Positions 54,220 through 63,093 of a stretch of 64,000 nucleotides of DNA are shown piece after piece. A program made the translations under genes and the position numbers. Position 1 is the stretch's first letter. Every line of letters begins with the position of its first letter. This stretch comes from Streptomyces sp. P3. GTDB taxonomy: Bacteria; Actinomycetota; Actinomycetes; Streptomycetales; Streptomycetaceae. The DNA lies in assembly GCF_003032475.1 (NCBI RefSeq), contig NZ_CP028369.1:6014001-6078000 (forward strand), read 5' to 3'. Under the pieces are notes generated by a model. The model saw nothing but the letters and a program-made list of their open reading frames with translations. It made no database searches and was not told the DNA's origin.

Positions 54220-56379
54220 TCAGTTGCCGTCCGCGCCGGTGTCACAGACGAGCACGCGCACGTCCCACGGGCCCAGGCGCAGCGCGGCGCCGGCCGGTAC
54301 GGGCCGGTCGTCGAGGACGTCGGTCAGGTCGCCCGGGACGTCGACGCTCGTGGGTTCCCAGCTCCAGTTGTGCACGATGTGCACGCGGCGTCCGTCGGGA
54401 GAGGCGCCGGTCGTCGCGGTCACGGAGACGGGGAGCCCCTGCCACCCGCTGCGCGGGGCCGGAGCCAGCCAGGCGGCCAGGCTACGGGCGAGACCGCGGC
54501 CGGGAACCGTGCCCACGCAGGTCACCCGGCCCGCACCGTGCCGACGGGTGGTGACGGCCGGCCAGCGTCCGAAGTGCGGGTGCTCGTACGAGGCCAGGAC
54601 CTCGGCGTCGGTGACGGTGAGACTCTCCGCCCAGTGGATCGCCGTCGCGTCGCCGGGCACGTCGAGCGTGCCGCCGGGTACGCCGCGGACCGGCACGTCG
54701 TGCAGGAGGTTGCTGAACTCGTCGTAGCGGACGCCCGCCGCCTCCGTGAGGCGTCCGGGGGCCGCTTCGAGGCGGGCACGCGCCTCGTGGTCGGCATAGC
54801 CGGTGCGCGGGCCGAGCACGAGGTGACCGCCCGCGTGGGCGTAGGCCGCGAGCCAGTCGATCGTCGCGTCGTCGACGACGTACAGGGCGGGCGCGACGAG
54901 CACCGGATGGCGCCGCACGGCGTCCTCGGGGGTCATTCCCTCCCGCTGTCCGCTGGGGTCGTGCAGCTGCCGGGCGTGGACGATCCGCACCTGACGGCCC
55001 GCCTCGAAGACGCCGCGGTAGAAGGGGTCGAAGACACGGTGGTAGGCGGCGGGGTCCGGCGTGCCGTCCGACTTCGACAGCGGCGGGTACTTCTGCATCA
55101 GCCACTTGCTCGGCATCGAGTAGACCATGGCGATGTCGCTGTCCGGCTCCAGGCCGGCGACGAGCGGCCCGGCCTTGTCGAACTCGGCTCCCAGGCGGGC
55201 CACTTCGGCATACGTACGGCCCGGTTGTCCGTTGTGCGGGAGGACGCCGCCCCAGTAGGTCTCCGCGCCGAAGCGCAGGGTCTGCCACTGCCAGTACTCG
55301 ATCATCCGGGCGCCGCGGGCGACGTGCGCCCATGCGGTCTGGCGCCACTGACCGTCGTAGCCGGGACGGTTGTCCCAGGGGAAGCCGATGGAGTTCGCGT
55401 TGGTCTCGGTGACCAGGAACGGCGCCTGGCGGGAGGAGAACATCCAGTCGGCGGTCTGGTACATCGCCCACACACCGGTGGTCTTCCAGACCTGCTCGTG
55501 CGTGTCCGGTGTGGGATCGGGGAGCAGCAGGCCGTCCTGCATGTCGTAGTACGGGTTGCCGGAGGCGATGTCGAGGCGGTCGCTCATCTCGTCGTCCTCC
55601 ACCCCCTGACGGGTGTAGGAGATGCAGGTGGTGACGAACTGCCCGGGCCGGGCGTACTCCCGGACGAGGTCGGCCTGCCAGCCGATGAACTCGGTGACCT
55701 GGCGGGCCTGGAACGCGCGCCAGGCGACGTCGTACTGGGGCTGCTCGTTGCCGTCGGGCGTCCACAGGTCCGCCCAGGTGGAGAGGCGGTGCGACCAGTA
55801 GACCAGGCCCCACTCGCGGTTGAGGGTCTCCACGTCGCCGTACGTGGTGCGCAGGTGGTCGACGAAGCGCTGGAAGACGCCGTGGTTGTGGAGGAGGTGC
55901 AGCCCCGGCTCGTTGTCCACCTGCCAGCCGATGACCGCGGGGTGGTCGGCGTACCGGGCGGCGATCTTCCGGATGACCCGTTCGGCGTGGAAGCGGAACG
56001 CCGGGTGGGTGAAGTCGACCTCCTGGCGGGCGCCGAACCCGATGCGCTCGCCGGTGCGCCGCTCGCCGGCGATCTCCGGGTACTGGCGGGCCAGCCACAT
56101 CGGCGCGGCGTAGGTCGGCGTGCCGAGGACGACGGAGATGCCGCGTTCGTGGGCGCCGTCGAGGACCGGCTGGAGCCAGTCGAGGTCGAAGCGTCCGTTC
56201 TCCGGTTCCCAGGTCGACCAGACCGACTCGCCGACCCGGATCACGGTGAAGTTCGCCTCGACCATCAGGTCGAGGTCGGTCTTCAGCCGTTCGTCGGGCC
56301 GAAGTTCAGGGTCGTAGGCGGGCGTGTACTCGTGGTAGTACGCGGCGCCGAAGAGGACACGGGCAGGCAGAGCCGCCAT
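54220..56379 (-). CDS. GH42 beta-galactosidase
   Basis: 719 aa, full family length with three domains (catalytic barrel, trimerisation domain from about 410, small C-terminal domain). Acid/base E157 in GWQVDNEPG and nucleophile E325 in LVTETNA; N-terminus FGAAYYHEYTP. No signal peptide: a cytosolic enzyme hydrolysing imported beta-galactosides, often from arabinogalactan or galactooligosaccharides. Follows the ABC genes on the same strand, 46 bases after the second permease, so it belongs to that operon. Confidence 0.94.
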   Translation of the reverse strand: MAALPARVLFGAAYYHEYTPAYDPELRPDERLKTDLDLMVEANFTVIRVGESVWSTWEPENGRFDLDWLQPVLDGAHERGISVVLGTPTYAAPMWLARQYPEIAGERRTGERIGFGARQEVDFTHPAFRFHAERVIRKIAARYADHPAVIGWQVDNEPGLHLLHNHGVFQRFVDHLRTTYGDVETLNREWGLVYWSHRLSTWADLWTPDGNEQPQYDVAWRAFQARQVTEFIGWQADLVREYARPGQFVTTCISYTRQGVEDDEMSDRLDIASGNPYYDMQDGLLLPDPTPDTHEQVWKTTGVWAMYQTADWMFSSRQAPFLVTETNANSIGFPWDNRPGYDGQWRQTAWAHVARGARMIEYWQWQTLRFGAETYWGGVLPHNGQPGRTYAEVARLGAEFDKAGPLVAGLEPDSDIAMVYSMPSKWLMQKYPPLSKSDGTPDPAAYHRVFDPFYRGVFEAGRQVRIVHARQLHDPSGQREGMTPEDAVRRHPVLVAPALYVVDDATIDWLAAYAHAGGHLVLGPRTGYADHEARARLEAAPGRLTEAAGVRYDEFSNLLHDVPVRGVPGGTLDVPGDATAIHWAESLTVTDAEVLASYEHPHFGRWPAVTTRRHGAGRVTCVGTVPGRGLARSLAAWLAPAPRSGWQGLPVSVTATTGASPDGRRVHIVHNWSWEPTSVDVPGDLTDVLDDRPVPAGAALRLGPWDVRVLVCDTGADGN

Positions 56380-56425
56380 GAGGGGAAACCTCCGAGAAGA
56401 CGGGGAGAGGTACGGGTGGTGCGCG

Positions 56426-57364
56426 TTACTGCTTGACGCCGCCGGAGGCCAGTCCGCTCTGCCAGTACCGCTGCAGCATCAGGAACGCCACGACGAGCGG
56501 GACGATCGAGATGAGGGAACCGGTCACGACCAGCGCGAACATGTCGCTGCTGGCGCCCGCTCCGCCGTTCTGGGCCTGGGCGGCCCACGAGGAGAGGCCT
56601 ACGGTGACCGGGTACAGATCCGGGTCGTTCAGCATGATCAGCGGCAGGAAGTAGTTGTTCCAGGTCGCGACCAGCGTGAACAGCAGGACGGTCACCAGGC
56701 CGGGGCTCAGCAGCCGCAGGACGATGCCGAAGAAGATCCGGGCCTCGCCGGCACCATCGATGCGGGCGGCCTCCAGGAGGCTGTCCGGGACGGCGTCCTC
56801 GGCGTAGACGCGCATCAGGTAGAGGCCGAACGGGTTGACGAGGGAGGGCAGGATGATCGCCCACGGGGTGTTGACCAGGCCCGCCTTCGCGAAGAGCAGG
56901 TAGGTCGGGATGGCCAGGGCGGTGGTCGGCACCATGACGGCCCCGAGAACCAGGTTGAAGGCGGTGCGGTCGCCGCGGAAGCGGAACTTGGAGAAGCCGT
57001 AACCGCCGGCGGCGGCGAGGAGTGCGGCGCCGACGGCGCTGACGCCCGCGTACACGACCGTGTTGAGCAGCCAGCGGACGAAGACGCCGTCGTCCTGGGT
57101 GAAGGTGTCCTGGATGTTGGTCAGCAGTTGCGGGGCGTGCGAGAACCACAGGCCGAAGCTGTTGAACAGGTCCTGCGTGCTCTTGGTCGAGGCGATCAGG
57201 AGCCAGAGCAGCGGAAGGAGGAAATAGGCGAGGGCGGCCAGCATCGCGATGGTCAGCGGGGTACTGCGGCGGCGGGCCGACGGCCGGCGCTGCTTGCGGC
57301 CGCTCGTGCCGGCGGTGGGCCCGGCGGCCGGTGCGACGGTGGCTTCGGGGGTGAGGGAGGTCAC
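56426..57364 (-). CDS. Carbohydrate ABC transporter permease (CUT1, MalG-like)
   Basis: 312 aa, six transmembrane segments, coupling-loop EAA motif as LLEAARIDGAGEARIFFGIV (E-A-A-x-x-D-G-A) and C-terminal GLASGGVKQ typical of MalG-type subunits. N-terminal 35 residues are basic and Ala-rich. Works with the adjacent permease and the binding protein; the ATPase is not encoded here, as usual in Streptomyces, which share a common MsiK ATPase. GTG start overlaps the previous stop (GTGA) and has AGGAGG upstream. Confidence 0.93.
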   Translation of the reverse strand: MTSLTPEATVAPAAGPTAGTSGRKQRRPSARRRSTPLTIAMLAALAYFLLPLLWLLIASTKSTQDLFNSFGLWFSHAPQLLTNIQDTFTQDDGVFVRWLLNTVVYAGVSAVGAALLAAAGGYGFSKFRFRGDRTAFNLVLGAVMVPTTALAIPTYLLFAKAGLVNTPWAIILPSLVNPFGLYLMRVYAEDAVPDSLLEAARIDGAGEARIFFGIVLRLLSPGLVTVLLFTLVATWNNYFLPLIMLNDPDLYPVTVGLSSWAAQAQNGGAGASSDMFALVVTGSLISIVPLVVAFLMLQRYWQSGLASGGVKQ

Positions 57365-58302
57365 GGAGTCCTCCTGCGGTTCGCGGTGAGCAGGACGGCG
57401 TAGGAGGCGATCACGATGACGAGGCCGAGGAGGAAGGAGACCGTGGCCGCGTAGTTGACCTGTTGGCCGGTGAAGGCGAGCGTGTACGCGTAGAGGTTGG
57501 CGGTGTAGGAACTGGTGATGACGTCCGGGGCGATGTTCATGAGCAGCTTGGGCTCGTTGAACAGCTGGAAGCTGCCGATCACGGAGAACAGCAGGGTGAG
57601 CAGGAGCGCCGGGCGCAGGGCGGGAATCTTGATCGACCAGGCGATGCGCCAGGCGCCGGCGCCGTCCATGGACGCTGCCTCGTACAGCTCGGTGGGGATC
57701 GTGCGCAGCGCGGCGTACAGGATGATCATGTTGTAGCCGACGAACTCCCAGGTCACGATGTTGGCCAGGCTGCCGAGCATCCAGCCGTCGCTGAGGAAGT
57801 CGGGGACGGGCAGACTCACCTTCCGGGCGATCTGGGCGAACGGGCCGAAGTCCGGGCCGTACAGATAGCCCCACATGAGCGAGGCCACCACGCTCGGCAC
57901 GGCGTACGGCACGAAGATGCCCAGCCGGATCACCCGGGCGAGGCGCAGAAGGCCGCTGTCGAGGGCGAGCGCGAACAGCAGCGCCAGCAGCAGCATGAGA
58001 GGCACCTGGATCACGAAGAACAGTGCCACGCGGCCGACGCCGTGGAGGAACTGCGGATCGGTGAGGGCCTGTGTGTAGTTGTCGAGGCCGACGAACGCCG
58101 TGCCGCCGATCAGACGCTCCTGGAAGAGGCTGAGGTAGGCGGCGTAGCCGAGCGGCGCGAGGAAGAGCAGGAGGAAGAGCACCATGAACGGTGCGACGAA
58201 CAGGGGTCCTGCCGACCGTCGCCGGCTCGCGCCGCCGCGACCGGGCCGTGTCGGCCCGTCTCGGCGCCGGCCCTTGGGAGAGGCCGCGGTTGTGGCGGTC
58301 AT
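57361..58302 (-). CDS. Carbohydrate ABC transporter permease (CUT1, MalF-like)
   Basis: 313 aa (ATG 58302; a second ATG lies 3 bases upstream). Six membrane segments, EAA-loop LYEAASMDGAGAWRIAWSIK, and a large N-terminal basic segment. Start spacing favours AAAGGG before the downstream ATG. Second membrane subunit of the same importer; overlaps the next gene by four bases. 80 bases after the binding-protein gene. Confidence 0.93.
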   Translation of the reverse strand: MTATTAASPKGRRRDGPTRPGRGGASRRRSAGPLFVAPFMVLFLLLFLAPLGYAAYLSLFQERLIGGTAFVGLDNYTQALTDPQFLHGVGRVALFFVIQVPLMLLLALLFALALDSGLLRLARVIRLGIFVPYAVPSVVASLMWGYLYGPDFGPFAQIARKVSLPVPDFLSDGWMLGSLANIVTWEFVGYNMIILYAALRTIPTELYEAASMDGAGAWRIAWSIKIPALRPALLLTLLFSVIGSFQLFNEPKLLMNIAPDVITSSYTANLYAYTLAFTGQQVNYAATVSFLLGLVIVIASYAVLLTANRRRTP

Positions 58303-58382
58303 CATCGGCCCTTTCTGGGGAGGGGTGGCTGGTGGGGGAGCGGGGGCGGGTCCCGCGCCGTGGCGCGGGACCCGACGGGCCG

Positions 58383-59768
58383 TCAGGAGTTGACGGTGAA
58401 GCCCTGCTTCTTGGCGTACGTCGTGAGCCTCGACTGCCAGGTCCCGAGCGCGCGGGCGGTGTCGGAGCCGTCGGCCAGTGACTTGCCGACGGTCTCGGTC
58501 CAGTCGGTGGCCGCCTGGTCGAGGAACGGCGGCCACTGGAAGGAGGAGCTGACCGTGGAGCTGATGTCGGCGAAGACCTTGTTGACCTTCTGGCCGCCGT
58601 AGAAGGCCGGCGCGTCGCCCACGAACGAGGCGTCGGTGAGCAGGGCCTTGGTGGCGGGGAAGAAGAACTGCTCGGTGGCGAACATCTTCGCGCTGGCCGG
58701 GTCGCTGTTGAGGAACTGTGCGAACTGCGCGGCCGCGATGGGGTTCTTGGTGGACCGGATGACCGCGGTGGTCGAGCCGCCCCAGTTGCCCGAGCTCGGC
58801 TTCGAGGCGTCCCACTGCGGGAGCGGGGCCGCTCGCCACTTGCCCGCGGTGGCCTTGGCGGAGCCGGAGAGGAACACGGGGCCCCAGGCCGCGGTGATCC
58901 AGGTGGCGTACTTGCCCTTGTTGAGCGCGGAGTACCAGGAGTCGGTGAAGTCGGGTTCGACGCCGATGACCCCTTCCTTCGCCAGGCCGCCCCAGTACGT
59001 GGCGAGCTTCTGCGAGACGGCGTCGTCGACGCTGATGGTGATGTCGCTCTTGCCGGAGGTCACGTACGGCTTGGCGCCCGCCTGCCACAGCAGACCGTGC
59101 CAGGCGGCGACCTGGCTGGCGGCGAGGTTGGTGAGGTAGACGTCCGGGTCGGCCTTGTGGAGCTTGCGGGCCGCCGCGGCGAACTCGTCCCAGGTGGTGG
59201 GGACTTCGATGCCGTGCTTGTCGAAGATGTCCTGCCGGTAGAGCATGCCCATCGGGCCGGTGTCCTGCGGGATCGCCCACACCTCGCCGTTCGTTCCGCT
59301 GACCTGCCCCCAGGTCCAGTCGACGAACGTGTTCTTGAGCGCGGCGGCGCCGTAGGGCCGCAGGTCCAGCAGGCTGTTGGTGATCGTGAACGTCGGGATC
59401 GCCTGGTACTCGATCTGGACCATGTCGGGGGCGCCGCTGCCGGCCTTCAGCGCGGTGCGCAGCTTGGTGTACTGCGGGGTGCCCTGACCGGCGTTGACGA
59501 CCTTGACCTTGATCGCCGGGTACTTCTTCTCGAAGAGGGCGACCTCCTTGGCGATGTCCGGGACCCACGTCCAGAACGTCAGCTCGGTCGGCGTCTTCAT
59601 CGCCTTGTCGATGTCGGCCTGGCTGATCGGCTTCGCGGAGGCCGAGGAACCGCCGCCGCTGTCGCCGCAGGCGGTGAGGGCGGCGCCCAGTGACACCGCT
59701 CCCGCGGCGGTGAGGAAGAGCCGGCGGCTCATCTGGGACGGGCTGGGGGTGGAGCGGAGTCTGTACAT
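58383..59768 (-). CDS. Carbohydrate ABC transporter substrate-binding lipoprotein (CUT1)
   Basis: 461 aa. Twin-arginine-like signal (SRRLFLTAAGAVSLGAAL) with lipobox LTAC, Cys34, suggesting Tat export of a lipoprotein. Then an extracellular solute-binding domain (LTFWTWVPDIAKEVALFEKK, PDMVQIEYQAIPTF, WGGSTTAVIRSTKNPIAAAQ). It captures oligosaccharides released by secreted enzymes. ATG with GGGAG upstream. First structural gene after lacI, with a 393-base gap that should contain its promoter. Confidence 0.93.
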   Translation of the reverse strand: MYRLRSTPSPSQMSRRLFLTAAGAVSLGAALTACGDSGGGSSASAKPISQADIDKAMKTPTELTFWTWVPDIAKEVALFEKKYPAIKVKVVNAGQGTPQYTKLRTALKAGSGAPDMVQIEYQAIPTFTITNSLLDLRPYGAAALKNTFVDWTWGQVSGTNGEVWAIPQDTGPMGMLYRQDIFDKHGIEVPTTWDEFAAAARKLHKADPDVYLTNLAASQVAAWHGLLWQAGAKPYVTSGKSDITISVDDAVSQKLATYWGGLAKEGVIGVEPDFTDSWYSALNKGKYATWITAAWGPVFLSGSAKATAGKWRAAPLPQWDASKPSSGNWGGSTTAVIRSTKNPIAAAQFAQFLNSDPASAKMFATEQFFFPATKALLTDASFVGDAPAFYGGQKVNKVFADISSTVSSSFQWPPFLDQAATDWTETVGKSLADGSDTARALGTWQSRLTTYAKKQGFTVNS

Positions 59769-60161
59769 GGTGAACTCCCGCCGATGGCTGAGGAAGGGCA
59801 CGCCGGACAAGGGCATGCGGAACAAGGGGTGACGAGGGAGAGACAGGGATCGGACGTGGCGGCCGGGACACGGGTGCGACGGGCCGGGGTACGTCCTGGT
59901 GGCCTCACCCGGCGGGCTTGCCGCCGCTGCGGCGGAAATCCGGTGGCCGGGGGAGGGAGAGGAGGGACGGAGAGGTGCTGCGGCGTGCCTGGAGTTCGGC
60001 GGCCGCGGGTGAGGAAGGCACAGGCGCCCTTGCTGCCGCGGGGTTTCCGCGGGCTACGGGGGCGTCGGGCCGGGGACGGCAGGCGCCGTGACCGGCGCGC
60101 GGGCCGGGCCCCGCGTTCGTGCGCCCGGCGGTGGGGCTGTTGCCCGGGCTGCGTGCCCCGG
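59769..60161. other. Intergenic region between lacI and the ABC operon
   Basis: No gene. Contains a hairpin CCGCGG-GGTTT-CCGCGG (60036-60052) that may end the lacI transcript, and presumably the ABC promoter; no copy of the CGTCTGACTGCG word found upstream of lacI was seen here. Confidence 0.4.
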
Positions 60162-61301
60162 TCAGTCCTGGGCTGGGACGGTCGCCTTCGCGGGCGGGGC
60201 GGGCCCGCCCGTGCTCGGACGGTGGGCGACGCGGTGACCGTGATCCCGGGGTGGCCGGGTGGGAGGCGGCGCGGTGGAGGCACGGAGGACGAGGTCGACC
60301 GGCGGCTCGCTCGCCGGCAAGGGATCCGCCTGAGGGTTCTCGATGATGTGCACGAGGCGTTTGATCCCCTCCTGCGCCACGACGTCGAAAGGCTGCCGGA
60401 TCGTGGTGAGCGGAGGAGTCACGTAGGCCGCGACGGGGATGTCGTCGAAGCCGACCACGCTGACGTCCTTCGGTACGCGTCGGCCGGCTTCGGTCAGGGC
60501 CCGGATGAGGCCGATGGCCATGTCGTCGTTGGCGGTGAACACCGCGGTGACGCCGGCGTCGGCAGCCAGCCGGCGGCCGGCCGCGTAACCGGAGGCCGCC
60601 GACCAGTCGCCTTCGATGACCGGCGGTACCGCCCTGCCGTTCCCGACCAGCGCGGAGCGCCAGCCCTCGGCACGGTCGCGGGCCGCGAACCACCGCTGCG
60701 GTCCAGCCAAGTGATGGACCGTCAGATGTCCCAGGTCCAGCAGGAATTCGGTGGCCGTCCGCGCCATGACGTCGGCGCCGACACCGGCCACCAGCGACCT
60801 CGGCGCCGAGAACGGCGGCGCGCCGAGGACGAGGACGGGTACGTCCACGTCGAGGCGGGCCGAGAGATCTCCGTCCCGCCCGTCGTCGATCGGCTCGGAG
60901 ATGACGATGCCGTCCACACCCTGGTCGAGGAGTGAATCGACGGCGGGGGCGACGCCGGCGGGGTCGCCCTCCACGGTGTTGACCACACGCAGGGCGTAGC
61001 CCGTGTCCCGTACGGCGCGCTCCACGCCCATGATCAGCGAGGCGGGTCCGTACAGGGCGGTTCCCAGTGTCACGACCCCGATCGACCGCGTCCGTCCGGA
61101 GGCGAGCGCCCGGGCGGCGTTGTTCAGTCGGTAGCCGAGTTCGTCGGCGGCCTCGAGGACGCGTCGGCGCACATCGGCGGAGACGTACGGCTCGTCGTTG
61201 AAGACCCGGGACACCGTCTTCTGGGAGACGCCCGCGACCCGGGCCACGTCCACACTGCGCGGTGCGCCGGAACTTCCGCCCCGCCTTGCCCCTCGCGTCA
61301 T
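60162..61301 (-). CDS. LacI family regulator of the glycan-utilisation locus
   Basis: 379 aa. Helix-turn-helix SVDVARVAGVSQKTVSRVFN, hinge LGYRLNNAARALASGRTRSI, effector domain ending DLVLRAS, with a 35-residue Pro/Arg-rich tail. ATG with GGGAG 6 bases upstream. Located directly upstream of the binding protein, permeases, GH42 and BNR genes on the same strand and likely represses them in the absence of sugar. A perfect 15-bp inverted repeat 59 bases upstream indicates autoregulation. Confidence 0.93.
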   Translation of the reverse strand: MTRGARRGGSSGAPRSVDVARVAGVSQKTVSRVFNDEPYVSADVRRRVLEAADELGYRLNNAARALASGRTRSIGVVTLGTALYGPASLIMGVERAVRDTGYALRVVNTVEGDPAGVAPAVDSLLDQGVDGIVISEPIDDGRDGDLSARLDVDVPVLVLGAPPFSAPRSLVAGVGADVMARTATEFLLDLGHLTVHHLAGPQRWFAARDRAEGWRSALVGNGRAVPPVIEGDWSAASGYAAGRRLAADAGVTAVFTANDDMAIGLIRALTEAGRRVPKDVSVVGFDDIPVAAYVTPPLTTIRQPFDVVAQEGIKRLVHIIENPQADPLPASEPPVDLVLRASTAPPPTRPPRDHGHRVAHRPSTGGPAPPAKATVPAQD

Positions 61302-61359
61302 GGTGTCTCCCGGACGTCGTGATGGTTCCAGCGGCACCGGTGGGGCTCTGCCCGGCCGA

Positions 61360-61401
61360 TTCCGTCTGACTGCGCTGCCATGTCTACGCAGTCAGACGGA
61401 A
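61360..61401. promoter_or_regulatory. Perfect 15-bp inverted repeat upstream of lacI
   Basis: TTCCGTCTGACTGCG - 12 bases - CGCAGTCAGACGGAA. The core word CGTCTGACTGCG occurs in both arms (61363, 61387 inverted) and again at 61515. It is either a double operator for the LacI protein or a strong mRNA hairpin before the start codon. Confidence 0.75.
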
Positions 61402-61514
61402 GCCGTCAAGTGTCCGGAATACATTCGTGACACCCTCGAAACCCGAGGGGCGGGTTCGCCGGGCGTCCTGCGGGAAAAGCGGGCGTGGCATCGGTCGCGC
61501 GGCTTGACGTCCCT

Positions 61515-61533
61515 CGTCTGACTGCGTAGACAT
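61515..61533. promoter_or_regulatory. Second copy of the LacI-upstream word
   Basis: CGTCTGACTGCGTAGACAT repeats, in opposite orientation, the 19 bases at 61380-61398, 117 bases away. Two identical sites at this spacing fit looping by a tetrameric LacI-type protein. Confidence 0.6.
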
Positions 61534-61695
61534 ATTCGCGAACCGGGTGGCCGGAATGCGGCGTCGCGTCCCGCGCCCGGCGCGCCGAGTCCATGCCGCC
61601 CGCCCGCCTGCCTGCCTCGTCCCCGCGTCGTGGCCCGCCGGACGCTCCTGCGACACGGGGCGCCGCGTCCTGCGGCAGGGCCCGGCGGACGTACG

Positions 61696-62020
61696 TCAGC
61701 GGCGGCCGGTCCGTGCGGCGGAGGCGTCGAGGACGACGAAGGTGCGTGCGGGCTGTTCGAGGTGGGGCGGACGGCCCGCCTCGGCGACCGGTTCGAAGCG
61801 GGCGTTCGCGAACGACGCGGCCTACGCCACGCCGTGGGCCGGCGTCGCGACGCGGTCGCTCTCGCCCCACAGGACGAGGGCCGGGACGCCGACCGCCGAG
61901 AAGCGGGGGCGCAGGGCGGGGTCGATCATGCCGGGCCGCCGGAGAGGACCCGCAGGGCGGCCGTGAAGACCGAGGGGCGGGGAAGAAGGAGGGCGCAATC
62001 GAGGGAGTCCGCGAAGTAGC
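61696..62020 (-). pseudogene. C-terminal remnant of an alpha/beta hydrolase
   Basis: The frame MIDPALRPRFSAVGVPALVL, WGESDRVATPAHGVA, then an in-frame TAG, then SFANARFEPVAEAGRPPHLE-QPARTFVVLDA, is the cap-to-catalytic-His end of an alpha/beta hydrolase. The conserved G-H-x-P-H-L-E has become GRPPHLE, with one stop and at least one frameshift near 61929 (upstream frame FTAALRVLSGG). A 16-bp direct repeat (62007, 62030) lies just upstream. The N-terminal half is gone. Confidence 0.7.
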
Positions 62021-62045
62021 GGCCAGGGGGTCCGCGAAGTAGCGG
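62007..62045. repeat. 16-bp direct repeat
   Basis: GTCCGCGAAGTAGCGG occurs at 62007-62022 and 62030-62045, at the broken 5' edge of the hydrolase remnant; a possible scar of the deletion. Confidence 0.7.
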
Positions 62046-62148
62046 CGCGCCCGCGGGGGGAGGGGCCTGCCCGCCTGATGGTCCTGCGACGTCACCGATC
62101 CCCCGTGCGAGCGCCGCGCGCGTGGACATGGCGTCGCCCGGGCGGCTC

Positions 62149-63006
62149 TCAGAGGGTCGGCGTGGCTCCCGCGCCCTGGTGCCGGCCGGAGACCGGTCGG
62201 GCCGCCGGTGCCGCCGTACCGAAGGCGCCGCCCGGGCCGGGCTGGGCAGGGGCCTCAGGAGAGGCGGAGCGGACGCCCCCGGGGACGGAGAAAGGGCCGG
62301 AGGTGCCGGGCGCCGCCGGTTCGTCCGAGGCGTCGGTCAGGCTGGCGGCCAGCCACTGTTCGACGGCGGTGATGTGGACGGTCGCGGCGGAGGCGGCGAG
62401 CAGGGCATCGCGTGACGTGAGCGCGGCGAGGATCTGCTCGTGGTCCCGATGGGCGTGGTCCAGGGCATGACGGGTCCGGCTGCCGCGGACGATGCGGACG
62501 CGCTGTGTCCGGGTGGAGACGACCTGCAGCAGCATCGACAGCACGGGGTTGCCGACGACTTCGACGATCTTGAGATGGAAGGCCGTGTCGTGGGCGACGA
62601 ACTCCTCCACGGTGGCGACGGTCCGGGACCGGTCGAGGATGTCGCGCAGTTCCCGGAGGTCCTCCGACGTCAGCAGGGCGGCGGCCAGCCCCGTCGCCTG
62701 CGGTTCGAGCAGCCGCCGCACCTGGAGCAGCTGCAGAGCCGCGCGGCCCTGGGAGACGTCGGCGGCGAAGGAGAGCGTCTCCAGCAGCAGGTGGGGCTCC
62801 AGGCTGGAGACGTAGGTGCCGTCGCCCTGGCGGGTGATCAGGATGCGCATGGCGGCCAGCGCACGGACGGCCTCGCGCAGCGAACTCCGGGACAGCCCCA
62901 GCTGTTCGGCGAGGATCTCCTCCTTGGGCAGCCGGGAACCGGGCGCGAGCTCACCGGCGACGATCATCGCCTTGATCTTGTCGATCGCGTCGTCCGTCAG
63001 GGCCAC
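62149..63006 (-). CDS. FadR/GntR family transcriptional regulator
   Basis: 285 aa. Winged helix at 7-70 (IDKIKAMIVAGELAPGSRLP, EQLGLSRSSLREAVRALAAM, GDGTYVSS) and an FCD ligand-binding domain (LLQVRRLLEPQATGLAAALL, FVAHDTAFHLKIVEVVGNPV, HRDHEQILAAL) with the metal-binding Asp/His pattern of the family. The C-terminal 60 residues are Pro/Ala/Gly-rich and unlike other FadR proteins. GTG with GGAGAGG upstream. Lies 87 bases after the sugar permease gene on the same strand and may control that transporter. Confidence 0.92.
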   Translation of the reverse strand: MALTDDAIDKIKAMIVAGELAPGSRLPKEEILAEQLGLSRSSLREAVRALAAMRILITRQGDGTYVSSLEPHLLLETLSFAADVSQGRAALQLLQVRRLLEPQATGLAAALLTSEDLRELRDILDRSRTVATVEEFVAHDTAFHLKIVEVVGNPVLSMLLQVVSTRTQRVRIVRGSRTRHALDHAHRDHEQILAALTSRDALLAASAATVHITAVEQWLAASLTDASDEPAAPGTSGPFSVPGGVRSASPEAPAQPGPGGAFGTAAPAARPVSGRHQGAGATPTL

Positions 63007-63093
63007 GAACGTGCCTCTCCGTGCTGGGGGTGTGTGGTGCGGCGACTCTGCCGGGCCTGGGACGGCGCCGGCCGAGCCGCAGGTGGGAGGCGG

